Shown here piece by piece: positions 1 to 7,667 of a stretch of 28,496 nt of DNA (positions are counted from its first letter, which is position 1; each line of letters opens with the position of its first letter). The position numbers were made by a program, and so were the translations under genes. Origin of the DNA: an uncultured Clostridia bacterium (lineage in GTDB: Bacteria; Bacillota; Clostridia; Lachnospirales; Lachnospiraceae); assembly GCA_946611595.1 (NCBI GenBank), contig CAMODY010000003.1, positions 1-28,496 of the forward strand, given 5' to 3'. The notes beneath the pieces were generated by a model. It had not been told where the DNA came from and did no database searches. It saw only the letters and a list, made by a program, of their open reading frames with translations.

Positions 1-1
1 G

Positions 2-1114
2 TTCAAACAGCCTCTGCTTGAGTTCTCAGGCGCATGCGCAGGCTGCGGCGAGACTCCGTACGCAAAACTGATGACACAGCTCTTTGGTGACCGTGCATAT
101 ATTGCAAATGCAACAGGATGCTCCTCTATCTGGGGTAACTCCTCACCGTCCACACCATACACAGTCAACAAGAAAGGACATGGTCCGGCATGGTCCAACT
201 CCCTCTTCGAAGACGCAGCTGAGTTTGGATACGGTATGGTTCTTGCAAACAATGCAATCCGTGGAGCATTAAAAGAAAAAGCACAGTACATTGTTGACAA
301 CGGAACTAATCCGGAAGTTGTTGCAGCAGCAAAAGAATGGATCGACACTTTCTCCAACGGTGCATTAAACGGCCCGGCAACAGAGAAATTCGTTGCAGCT
401 CTTGAAGGAAAAGAAGGACAGCCTGCAAAAGACATTCTGAAACAGAAAGAATATCTGTCCAAGAAATCCCAGTGGATCTTTGGTGGTGACGGATGGGCTT
501 ACGATATCGGATTTGGTGGTCTTGACCATGTTATCGCAAGTGGTAAAGATATCAACATCATGGTATTCGATACCGAGGTTTACTCCAACACAGGCGGACA
601 GTCTTCCAAGTCCACACCGACAGGTGCAACTGCACAGTTCGCAGCAGGCGGTAAGGAAGTTAAGAAGAAAGACCTTGCACAGATTGCAATGAGCTACGGA
701 TATGTTTATGTAGCACAGATCTCCATGGGTGCTGATATGAACCAGTGCATCAAAGCAATGGTTGAAGCAGAAAGCTATCCGGGACCATCCCTGATCATCG
801 CTTACGCTCCATGTATCAACCATGGTATCAAGGGCGGCATGAAAGTTGCACAGAGCGAAGAGAAACAGGCAGTAACTAGTGGATACTGGAACCTGTTAAG
901 ATATGATCCTCGTCTCTCTGCAGAAGGAAAGAACCCGTTCATGCTCGACAGCAAGGAAGCTTCTACAGACTATGTTGACTTCCTGCACAACGAAGTAAGA
1001 TACACAGCTCTTGAGAGAATGGATCCTGAAAAAGCAAAAGTTCTCTTTGCTAAACAGGAGAAAGAAGCGAAGGGCAGATATGAGTATCTGAAGAAGCTTG
1101 CAAGCCTTGACTGA
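2..1114 (+). CDS. nifJ: Pyruvate:ferredoxin (flavodoxin) oxidoreductase, C-terminal part (5' end outside window)
   Basis: Converts pyruvate, CoA and oxidised ferredoxin to acetyl-CoA, CO2 and reduced ferredoxin in the cytoplasm. The reading frame is open from base 2, so the gene continues upstream; an internal ATG at 71 is not the start. What is visible is the TPP-binding domain. A CAGCGETPY motif (bases 35-61) carries two cysteines that in this family ligate the proximal 4Fe-4S cluster. Further candidate cluster cysteines lie in NATGCSS and YAPCINHG. A GDGWAYDIGFGG...DTEVYSNTGGQ stretch matches the Mg-TPP binding motif. The protein ends LKKLASLD with a normal C-terminus. The gene is followed by a hairpin at 1187. 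It supplies acetyl-CoA to the Pta/AckA pair encoded at 15431-17678. Function is confident; the N-terminal domains cannot be seen. Confidence 0.96.
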   Translation, partial: FKQPLLEFSGACAGCGETPYAKLMTQLFGDRAYIANATGCSSIWGNSSPSTPYTVNKKGHGPAWSNSLFEDAAEFGYGMVLANNAIRGALKEKAQYIVDNGTNPEVVAAAKEWIDTFSNGALNGPATEKFVAALEGKEGQPAKDILKQKEYLSKKSQWIFGGDGWAYDIGFGGLDHVIASGKDINIMVFDTEVYSNTGGQSSKSTPTGATAQFAAGGKEVKKKDLAQIAMSYGYVYVAQISMGADMNQCIKAMVEAESYPGPSLIIAYAPCINHGIKGGMKVAQSEEKQAVTSGYWNLLRYDPRLSAEGKNPFMLDSKEASTDYVDFLHNEVRYTALERMDPEKAKVLFAKQEKEAKGRYEYLKKLASLD

Positions 1115-1186
1115 TCTTTAGAATCAGGATTAATAATTTGGTAATATGAAGAACATCAAAAGTTCATAATTATCATCAATAATTGG

Positions 1187-1218
1187 GTGTCCGTCTTGAA
1201 AAAGGCGGGCACTCATTT
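1187..1218 (+). terminator. Hairpin with GAAA tetraloop, probable terminator of nifJ
   Basis: Left arm GTGTCCGTCTT (1187-1197), loop GAAA (1198-1201), right arm AAGGCGGGCAC (1202-1212): 11 pairs including two G-U, then TCATTT. The U-tract is short, so termination may be partial and allow read-through into the LTA-synthase-like gene. The hairpin occupies the region that a GTG-started version of the next ORF would translate, which argues against that start. Confidence 0.55.
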
Positions 1219-1252
1219 GACGGTTAAAGGAATGACATTGATTGGGAATACT

Positions 1253-3472
1253 ATGGAAAATCTGGAAGAAAAAAACAATTCAGAACTTAATGATGAAGAA
1301 GTAACGGAAGAAAAAGCCGAAGAAACTTCAGAAACTAAAGAACTGGGCGAAGAGGAAGAGGCGACTGAAACAACTGCAGCAGAAAAGGAAGAGGAGACTG
1401 AAACAAGCGCAGAAGAGCCGGAAAAAGTCTCTGGGTTTAAGAAATTCCGTGCCGGATTAAAAAAACATTATGACAGATTCAGCAGTTTCTTTGAAGGCAA
1501 GCAGAGTCTGCATACGGTCATTACAGTCATTGTGCTTCCAATCGTTCTTACATTTGTTGTTGAGATGCTTTCCAGAAACTCATTTTTGGCAGGCATTCGC
1601 TTTCTGTACCAAAATCCGGTTCCATTCTTTGTTAACGCATGTATTATTGCATGTACTGTATTAATTGCACCTATCTTTAAACGCAGATTCTTTGTATACC
1701 TGATCGTGTCTGCTTTTTGGATCGTCCTAGGTGTTGTGAACCGGCAGATCCTTTTAAAGCGTGTTACTCCGTTTAATGGCACGGACATTTTTATGGTTAA
1801 AACGGGTATGCGGATCGTCGGAAAATATTATTCCCCGGCAACGGTCGTTCTCTGGATTGTTTTGGCCGTTGCGGTGCTTGCACTCTTAGTCTTTGTTTTC
1901 ATCAAAGGGCCAAGAGTAAAAGAAAAGGTTAAAAGTGTTCGTAATGCCGTGATCTGCGCGGCGATGGTTGCTGTTACTTTTATCGCGATCAGCATCTCAA
2001 TTGACACCGGAAAAATCGCAAGTACGTTTAACAACCTTCCGAATGCTTATAATGCATACGGCTTTACCTACTGCTTCCTGAACTCTGTTTTTGATAATGG
2101 AGTCAGAAAGCCTTCGGATTATTCCAGCGAAGGAATTGTCGAGTTAGTTGATGAAATTGATACAGAAGAGGCTGATATCACGCAGGTTACAGATAAAACG
2201 CCGAATATCATTATTATTCAGCTCGAATCTTTCTTTGATATTACCCGTATGAGCAACCTTAAGTTCTCGGAAGATCCAATTCCGAATTTCAGAGCTCTCA
2301 GGGAGAATTTTAACGGTGGATATGTAAGGGTGCCTTCTATCGGAGCAGGTACTTCAAACACAGAGTTTGAAATTCTGACCGGCATGAATCTGGAAGACTT
2401 TGGTGCAGGAGAAATTCCATATAAAGGTGTCCTGCTGAAAGAAACCTGTGAGAGTATGGCATATGATCTGAGTGCAAACGGATATATGGCACATGCGATC
2501 CATAACAACGATGCGACCTTCTATCAGCGTCATACCGTATATCCGAACCTGGGCTTTGATACATTTACTTCTATGGAGTACATGTATCTCACGGCCAATG
2601 ATTTTACACAGAAAAAATGGGTAAAGGATTCCGTCCTTACAGAGCATATTGCAGATTGTCTTGATTACACACCGGATGGCGTAGACTTTGTCTTTACGGT
2701 ATCTGTTGAGGGACATGGAAGTTATCCGAACGAATTTGTACCGGGCATGAGCAAAGTCCGTGTTACCAGTACCGAGGGAGAAACGCAGTATGCAGTCCAG
2801 TATTATACGAACCTGATCCATGACATGGATGTTTTTGTTCAGGAACTGGTAGATATGCTTTCCGAAAGAGGAGAGGAAACGATCCTGCTTATGTACGGTG
2901 ATCATCTGCCAAGCCTTGGTCTTGAACAGGAAAATATGTCAGATGGAGAACTCATGCAGACAGAGTATATGCTCTGGAATAATATGGGCCTTGATCTGGA
3001 CCTTGGAGATATTGAAGCATATCAGGTTCTTCCGAAGCTTTTAGGTGCAGTCGGAATTAAAACCGGTGTGATCAATAACTATCATCAGACCCATATCAAT
3101 GATGAAGAAGGTGAGTATTTAAGCGGCCTTCAGAATCTGGAGTACGACCTTCTTTACGGATCAAAGGCTTCCCTCGGAGAAGCCGGACCGTATGCTCCTA
3201 AAGACATGAAGTTCGGCATCAAGGATGTTACGATTTCTAATGTCTATAAGACGACCTTAGGCGAAGATACCTATGTTTATGTAGAAGGCGAAAACTTCAC
3301 GAAGTGGAGTATGATCAATATTAACGGAGAATATTACAAGACGGAGCTGATCGCGCCGAATAAGATCCGCGCGAAATATGATGATCTTCTTCCTCAGGAT
3401 GAGATCTTTGTCGCACAGGTTGGTGACGATAAATACCAGCTGTCCCAAACAGCTCCGTTTATTTATCGATAG
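1253..3472 (+). CDS. LTA synthase family membrane protein (alkaline-phosphatase/sulfatase fold) with acidic N-terminal extension
   Basis: Probable membrane-bound phosphoglycerol transferase acting on the outer face of the membrane to build or modify lipoteichoic-acid-like polymers. From the chosen ATG (739 aa): residues 1-66 are extremely Glu-rich and probably cytoplasmic; about five membrane segments follow (roughly 95-265). The sulfatase-fold catalytic domain then shows PNIIIIQLESF (E325, metal ligand), GTSNTEFE (T367, the usual nucleophile), HGSYP (H488) and YGDHLPS (D550-H551). Residues about 645-739 form an extra small beta-rich domain with a VYVEGENF segment, resembling an IPT/TIG-type fold. 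A GTG start at 1187 would run through the hairpin, and the ATG at 1232 has AAAGG too close, so 1253 is preferred, though its SD (GGGA) is weak. The metallophosphoesterase gene follows after 6 bp. The exact polymer substrate is unknown. Confidence 0.88.
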   Translation: MENLEEKNNSELNDEEVTEEKAEETSETKELGEEEEATETTAAEKEEETETSAEEPEKVSGFKKFRAGLKKHYDRFSSFFEGKQSLHTVITVIVLPIVLTFVVEMLSRNSFLAGIRFLYQNPVPFFVNACIIACTVLIAPIFKRRFFVYLIVSAFWIVLGVVNRQILLKRVTPFNGTDIFMVKTGMRIVGKYYSPATVVLWIVLAVAVLALLVFVFIKGPRVKEKVKSVRNAVICAAMVAVTFIAISISIDTGKIASTFNNLPNAYNAYGFTYCFLNSVFDNGVRKPSDYSSEGIVELVDEIDTEEADITQVTDKTPNIIIIQLESFFDITRMSNLKFSEDPIPNFRALRENFNGGYVRVPSIGAGTSNTEFEILTGMNLEDFGAGEIPYKGVLLKETCESMAYDLSANGYMAHAIHNNDATFYQRHTVYPNLGFDTFTSMEYMYLTANDFTQKKWVKDSVLTEHIADCLDYTPDGVDFVFTVSVEGHGSYPNEFVPGMSKVRVTSTEGETQYAVQYYTNLIHDMDVFVQELVDMLSERGEETILLMYGDHLPSLGLEQENMSDGELMQTEYMLWNNMGLDLDLGDIEAYQVLPKLLGAVGIKTGVINNYHQTHINDEEGEYLSGLQNLEYDLLYGSKASLGEAGPYAPKDMKFGIKDVTISNVYKTTLGEDTYVYVEGENFTKWSMININGEYYKTELIAPNKIRAKYDDLLPQDEIFVAQVGDDKYQLSQTAPFIYR

Positions 3473-3478
3473 ATTATT

Positions 3479-4348
3479 ATGAAAAAATGGCCCATCGTAG
3501 TAGGAATATCATCTGTCGTTACAGCAGCGCTTGCAGCAGTTGCCGGCTATGAGCTGAAAACGCTTAAGAGTACCTACTACGATATTTTATCTGATAAAGT
3601 GCAAAGCGGGGATGAAGTCAGAGCCGTACTTCTTACGGATCTTCATGAACGTAACTATGGGGATGACAACATCAAACTTATCCGGAGGGTGAAGAAGGCT
3701 TCTCCGGATATTATTCTGACAGCAGGAGATATGATTACTGCCTCCGAGCATCCGGACTATGAATCGAGCATTGCTCTCTACAAAGAATTGTTAAAGATCG
3801 CTCCGGTTTATGCTTCTTATGGCAACCACGAAAAACGTATGTCGGAAGAGAAAAATTATCGAAAAAAGTTCTTTGCTTATTATAAAAAACTGGAAGAAAT
3901 CGGGGTCCGCTGGCTTTTAAATGACAGCATTAAGATCAACTCAAGCGTTATCTTAAGCGGTTTGGATATAGAACGTAAGTATTATAAAAAAATCAACCGT
4001 ATTTTTTATCCGCCGAGTCAGATGAAACATGACCTTGCAACTATCCCGCAGGAATGTTTTAATATAGTTCTGGCTCACAACCCGAGATTCTTCAGTACCT
4101 ATGCTCAGTCGGGAGCAGACCTGTTTCTTGCCGGGCATTATCATGGAGGTGCAGTCCGCATATTTGGCGGTAAAGTAGGAGTCGTATCTCCGCAGTTTCG
4201 AATGTTCCCGAAGTATTCGCGGGGACTGTATGAGAAACATGATACGAAAATGATCGTATCTGCAGGATGCGGATCTCATAAAGTGAATTTAAGAATTAAT
4301 AATAAACCGGAAGTAGTGGTGATCGATATACATGGCAATCTCGTTTAA
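3479..4348 (+). CDS. Membrane-anchored metallophosphoesterase (YkuE/YaeI-like)
   Basis: Calcineurin-type phosphoesterase of 289 aa with an N-terminal hydrophobic segment (about residues 4-23) acting as a signal anchor, so the catalytic domain is probably extracytoplasmic. The metal-site signature is complete: TDLHE (D54, H56), GDM (D84), GNHEK (N116-H117), LAHNP (H200) and AGHYHGG (H220, H222). Relatives include UDP-sugar/lipid pyrophosphatases such as YaeI/YkuE, but the substrate cannot be read from sequence. It lies 6 bp after the LTA-synthase-like gene, which suggests a shared envelope role, and its 3' end overlaps scpA by 17 bp. The SD is poor, so translation is probably coupled to the upstream gene. 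Confidence 0.87.
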   Translation: MKKWPIVVGISSVVTAALAAVAGYELKTLKSTYYDILSDKVQSGDEVRAVLLTDLHERNYGDDNIKLIRRVKKASPDIILTAGDMITASEHPDYESSIALYKELLKIAPVYASYGNHEKRMSEEKNYRKKFFAYYKKLEEIGVRWLLNDSIKINSSVILSGLDIERKYYKKINRIFYPPSQMKHDLATIPQECFNIVLAHNPRFFSTYAQSGADLFLAGHYHGGAVRIFGGKVGVVSPQFRMFPKYSRGLYEKHDTKMIVSAGCGSHKVNLRINNKPEVVVIDIHGNLV

Positions 4349-5126
4349 ACTTGAAGCATTTGAAGGACCGTTAGACCTTCTTCTGCATCTGATCGAAAAG
4401 AATAAAGTCGACATTTATGATATTCCGATCTCACTGATCACAGATCAGTATCTGGAATATCTGGATGCAATGGAAAAACAGGATGCAGAAGTAACCAGTG
4501 AATTCCTGGTAATGGCTGCAACACTTTTAGATATCAAAGCAAAAATGTTAATACCGAAGCAGGTGGATCCGGAAGAAAATGAAGAGGATCCGCGTGCAGA
4601 ACTTGTAGAACAGCTCTTAGAATACAAGATGTATAAGTTTATGTCCTATGAGCTGAAGGACAAGGCCATCACGGCATCGAAAGCCTTATATAAAGAGGCC
4701 ACGATCCCGGATGAAGTGAAAGAATATGAAGCGCCGATCGATCTTGATAAATTTATCGGGGATGTGACCCTTGCGAAGCTGAAAGCAATCTTTGATGATG
4801 TTATGCAGCGCAGCAACGAAAAGGTCAACGAGCAGGCGATGAAATACGGAAGGGTCAGAAGGGAACCAATCAATATTCCGGGAAAAATCTCGGAAATCCG
4901 TGCGTTTATTGAAAATAATGAAAAATTCAGTTTCCGTCAGCTAATCGAACAGCAGCCAACCAAACTGAACGTGATCGCGACCTTCTTAGCGGTTTTAGAG
5001 TTAATGAAGACCGGCGAGCTTGTCGCTGAGCAGGACGGAAACGATGAAGATATTACCTTTACCAAGGGAGAAGTAATTCAGGAGGATACAGAACTTGGAA
5101 CAGAGCAAGATGAAAGCTATAATTGA
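4332..5126 (+). CDS. scpA: Segregation and condensation protein A (kleisin)
   Basis: Kleisin subunit of the bacterial condensin Smc-ScpAB, bridging the Smc heads and needed for chromosome compaction and segregation. The N-terminus FKLEAFEGPLDLLLHLIEKN is the family signature (Smc-neck binding helical region). The middle holds LLDIKAKMLIP and an acidic linker, and the C-terminal winged helix (about residues 180-240) contains FRQLIE and TFLAVLELMKTGE. Length 264 aa is normal for the family. The start ATG lies inside the end of the metallophosphoesterase gene (17-bp overlap) and the 3' end overlaps scpB by 32 bp, so translational coupling is likely. Function is secure by sequence and by the neighbouring scpB. 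Confidence 0.96.
   Translation: MAISFKLEAFEGPLDLLLHLIEKNKVDIYDIPISLITDQYLEYLDAMEKQDAEVTSEFLVMAATLLDIKAKMLIPKQVDPEENEEDPRAELVEQLLEYKMYKFMSYELKDKAITASKALYKEATIPDEVKEYEAPIDLDKFIGDVTLAKLKAIFDDVMQRSNEKVNEQAMKYGRVRREPINIPGKISEIRAFIENNEKFSFRQLIEQQPTKLNVIATFLAVLELMKTGELVAEQDGNDEDITFTKGEVIQEDTELGTEQDESYN
5080..5085 (+). promoter_or_regulatory. AGGAGG ribosome-binding site deciding a TTG start for scpB
   Basis: AGGAGG is 9 nt upstream of TTG 5095 but 24 nt upstream of the first in-frame ATG (5110), so TTG is the better start. Confidence 0.65.
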
Positions 5127-5787
5127 AGCCATTCTGTTCTCTATGGGAGAAGCAGTGGAAATAGAGAAGCTGTGCAGCGCGTTAGATGCTGACAAGAAAA
5201 CTGTCAAAGCAGCGCTTGCTGAAATGCAGCAGGATTACGAAGCAGATGAACGTGGTCTTAAATTGATCGAGATCGATGGAACATACCAGCTTTGTACAAA
5301 GGAATTTGCATATGAGTATCTGATCAAGATCGTCTCAATTCCGAAGTCTTACAGACTTACGGATATTCAGCTTGAGACCTTATCCATTATTGCATACAAG
5401 CAGCCGATCACAAAAATTGAAATCGAAAAGATCCGTGGTGTGCAGTCAGACCATGCTGTAAACCGTCTGATCGAGGCAGGACTGGTAGAGGAAAAAGGTC
5501 GGCTTGCAACTCCGGGAAGACCGATCATTTTAGGTACGACGGATGAATTCCTGCGTCGTTTTGGTCTCTCTAAAAAAGACGATCTACCGCATATCGATGC
5601 AGAACAGCTTGAATCATTCAAACTGGAAGCAGAACAGGAGATCGGATACTTTGGCGAACAGATTCACGACGAAAATGAAGATGTCGAAGGACAGATCAAA
5701 CTTGATCTTCCCGGAACAGAAGAAGAGCAGATGGAATCTTTTGAAGATATTGATGACGGCGATGAGATGATCGACGTAGGTGTATAG
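5095..5787 (+). CDS. scpB: Segregation and condensation protein B
   Basis: Second accessory subunit of Smc-ScpAB; forms a dimer that binds the kleisin ScpA. The MKAIIEAILFSMGEAVEIEKL start and two winged-helix domains (about 5-85 and 90-165) are typical, with YKQPITKIEIEKIRGVQSD and GRPIILGTTDEFLRRFGL the best conserved family blocks. Residues about 170-230 form an acidic, probably disordered tail (EEEQMESFEDIDDGDEM) longer than in many homologues. The TTG start gives a 32-bp overlap with scpA; if the ATG at 5110 is used the protein is five residues shorter. The flavoprotein gene follows after 5 bp. Confidence 0.95.
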   Translation: MEQSKMKAIIEAILFSMGEAVEIEKLCSALDADKKTVKAALAEMQQDYEADERGLKLIEIDGTYQLCTKEFAYEYLIKIVSIPKSYRLTDIQLETLSIIAYKQPITKIEIEKIRGVQSDHAVNRLIEAGLVEEKGRLATPGRPIILGTTDEFLRRFGLSKKDDLPHIDAEQLESFKLEAEQEIGYFGEQIHDENEDVEGQIKLDLPGTEEEQMESFEDIDDGDEMIDVGV

Positions 5788-5792
5788 ATTTT

Positions 5793-6989
5793 ATGAAAAA
5801 AGTGACCGTGATCGGAGGGGGACCTGCAGGGATGATGGCCGCCATAACGGCAGCTGAAGCAGGAGCTTCCGTCACATTATTAGAAAAAAATGAAAAGCTT
5901 GGAAAGAAGCTTTATATTACCGGAAAAGGCAGATGCAACCTCACAAATACTTGTGAGCTGCCTGCTTTTTTTGACAATATCCCAAGAGGAGCGAAGTTCC
6001 TCTATAGTGCGATATATTCTTTTACTAATGATGATACCCTAAGTTTCTTTGAAGATGCAGGTCTTTCGTTAAAAGAAGAACGAGGCGGAAGGATCTTCCC
6101 GGTATCAGACAAATCATCAGATGTGATCAAGACATTGGAAAAGAGACTAAAAGAGACCGGCGTAAAAGTACGTTTAAAAACAGAGGTAAAAGATCTTTCT
6201 TCCCTGGATGCAGATGCGATCATCATTGCCACCGGAGGATTGTCCTATAAAAGTACCGGTTCAACAGGGGATGGTTTTCGCTTTGCCGAAACGCTTGGAC
6301 ATACGATCAAGGAACCTGTTCCTTCGCTGGTCCCGCTTCTTTGCGAAGACGCGTTTATCAAGGATCTCGAAGGCTTATCTTTAAGAAATATCAATGTTAC
6401 AGTAACAGCAGACGGAAAAAAGATCTTCGAACAATTTGGCGAAATGCTCTTTACTTCAAATGGCGTCAGCGGACCGGTGATCCTTACCGCATCAAGTGAG
6501 ATTGGCAGGATACTGAATCAGAAAAAGAAAGAGTTTTTGCTGCATATCGATCTGAAACCTTCGCTGTCGTTTGAACAATTAGATAAAAGGATTCTGAGAG
6601 ATTTTGAAGCGGAGCAGAATAAAGCTTTCAAAAATTCGCTTTCCGGACTGCTTCCTGCTAAAATGATACCTGTGATCATTTTCCTTTCAGGAATTGATCC
6701 CTTCAAAAAAGTAAATGAGATCACAAGGGCAGAACGAACGAAACTCGCATCACTCCTTAAGGATCTGCCACTTCAGCTTGATAAAACAGCCGGCTTTGAA
6801 CAGGCGGTGATCACATCAGGCGGAGTAAACCTAAAAGAAATTAATCCAAAGACGATGGAGTCGAAGAAGAATCCGGGCATATTTTTTGCAGGAGAAGTGA
6901 TCGATGCAGATGCCTATACAGGTGGCTTTAATCTCCAGATCGCCTTTTCCACAGGAAGGGCAGCAGGAGAGGCAGCAGCAAAAGAATGA
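5793..6989 (+). CDS. NAD(P)/FAD-dependent oxidoreductase, BaiN/HI0933 family
   Basis: Flavoprotein of 398 aa, the usual length for the HI0933-like/BaiN family. The N-terminal Rossmann motif VIGGGPAGMMAA (residues 6-17) binds FAD; KGRCNLTN (about 46-53) is the family fingerprint; ATGGLSYKSTGSTGDGF is a second nucleotide-binding block. The C-terminus has VITSGGVNLKEINPKTMESK and GGFNLQIAFSTGRAAGEAA, also diagnostic. Some members have been linked to bile-acid ring reduction (BaiN), but most are uncharacterised, and its place between scpB and cmk is a widespread clostridial arrangement, so a housekeeping redox role is more likely. A weak AGGTG lies 10 nt upstream of the ATG. The substrate is unknown. 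Confidence 0.9.
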   Translation: MKKVTVIGGGPAGMMAAITAAEAGASVTLLEKNEKLGKKLYITGKGRCNLTNTCELPAFFDNIPRGAKFLYSAIYSFTNDDTLSFFEDAGLSLKEERGGRIFPVSDKSSDVIKTLEKRLKETGVKVRLKTEVKDLSSLDADAIIIATGGLSYKSTGSTGDGFRFAETLGHTIKEPVPSLVPLLCEDAFIKDLEGLSLRNINVTVTADGKKIFEQFGEMLFTSNGVSGPVILTASSEIGRILNQKKKEFLLHIDLKPSLSFEQLDKRILRDFEAEQNKAFKNSLSGLLPAKMIPVIIFLSGIDPFKKVNEITRAERTKLASLLKDLPLQLDKTAGFEQAVITSGGVNLKEINPKTMESKKNPGIFFAGEVIDADAYTGGFNLQIAFSTGRAAGEAAAKE

Positions 6990-7013
6990 ATGTGATTCAG
7001 GAAGGAAAGAATA

Positions 7014-7667
7014 ATGAAACAGATCGCAATTGACGGACCGGCTGGAGCAGGAAAAAGTACGATCGCAAAACAGCTTTCAGCAGAACTTGGCTATGTTTAT
7101 ATCGATACCGGCGCAATGTACCGGACGATTGCTTTATATTGCCTGAAAAACAAGGCGGATTTGGAAAATGAAGAGCAGATTTCTGCTCTTTGCAGTGAGG
7201 CTGCTATTGATATCCGATATATTGACGGCGTGCAGCATATGTTCTTGGCTGAGGATGATGTCAGCGATGCCATCCGTACAGAAGAAGTCAGCCAGGCGGC
7301 ATCTACGGTATCTAAATATCCGAAGGTCAGAACGCGTCTTGTGGAAATGCAGAGAGAACTGGCAAGCCAATATAATGTTGTTATGGACGGAAGAGATATC
7401 GGAACGCATGTCCTTCCGGATGCATCGCTTAAAATTTATCTGACCGCTTCTGTAGAGGTAAGAGCAGAGCGCAGATATAAAGAATACCTTGAAAAAGGTC
7501 TCCCCTGCGATCTTGAGGAGATGAAAAAAGATATCGCACAAAGAGATCACAATGATATGACAAGAGAGCATTCTCCTCTTAAAAAGGCAGAAGATGCCAT
7601 TGAGGTAGATACTTCACACATGACGATCCCGGAAGTTGTTGAAAAAATCAGGGGGCTGATCAAATGA
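7014..7667 (+). CDS. cmk: Cytidylate kinase
   Basis: Phosphorylates (d)CMP to (d)CDP with ATP in the cytoplasm, salvaging pyrimidines. The P-loop GPAGAGKST (residues 8-16), IDTGAMYRT (about 31-39), the GRDIGTHVLPDA block (about 126-137), the LTASVEVRAERRYKE lid region and the terminal DAIEVDTSHMTIPEVVEKI all fit the bacterial Cmk family; 217 aa is the normal length. A good AGGAAGGAA SD precedes the ATG. The stop codon overlaps the ispH start (ATGA), indicating translational coupling. The acyltransferase gene often found between cmk and ispH in clostridia is absent. Confidence 0.97.
   Translation: MKQIAIDGPAGAGKSTIAKQLSAELGYVYIDTGAMYRTIALYCLKNKADLENEEQISALCSEAAIDIRYIDGVQHMFLAEDDVSDAIRTEEVSQAASTVSKYPKVRTRLVEMQRELASQYNVVMDGRDIGTHVLPDASLKIYLTASVEVRAERRYKEYLEKGLPCDLEEMKKDIAQRDHNDMTREHSPLKKAEDAIEVDTSHMTIPEVVEKIRGLIK

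Noticed and set aside
365..823. Long antisense open frame opposite nifJ, and similar antisense frames opposite rsmD, infB, pepD and others
   Set aside because: They have no SD or family motif and follow the codon pattern of the strong + strand genes; they are shadows.
1107..1136. TTGACT plus TAATAA as a promoter for the LTA-synthase-like gene
   Set aside because: The -10 match is poor with an 18-nt spacer, and the hairpin at 1187 would lie downstream of it; not convincing enough to annotate.
1187..1252. GTG-initiated N-terminal extension of the LTA-synthase-like protein
   Set aside because: The extension is encoded by a stable GAAA-capped hairpin that looks like a terminator, has no SD, and does not resemble a protein N-terminus; ATG 1253 is preferred.
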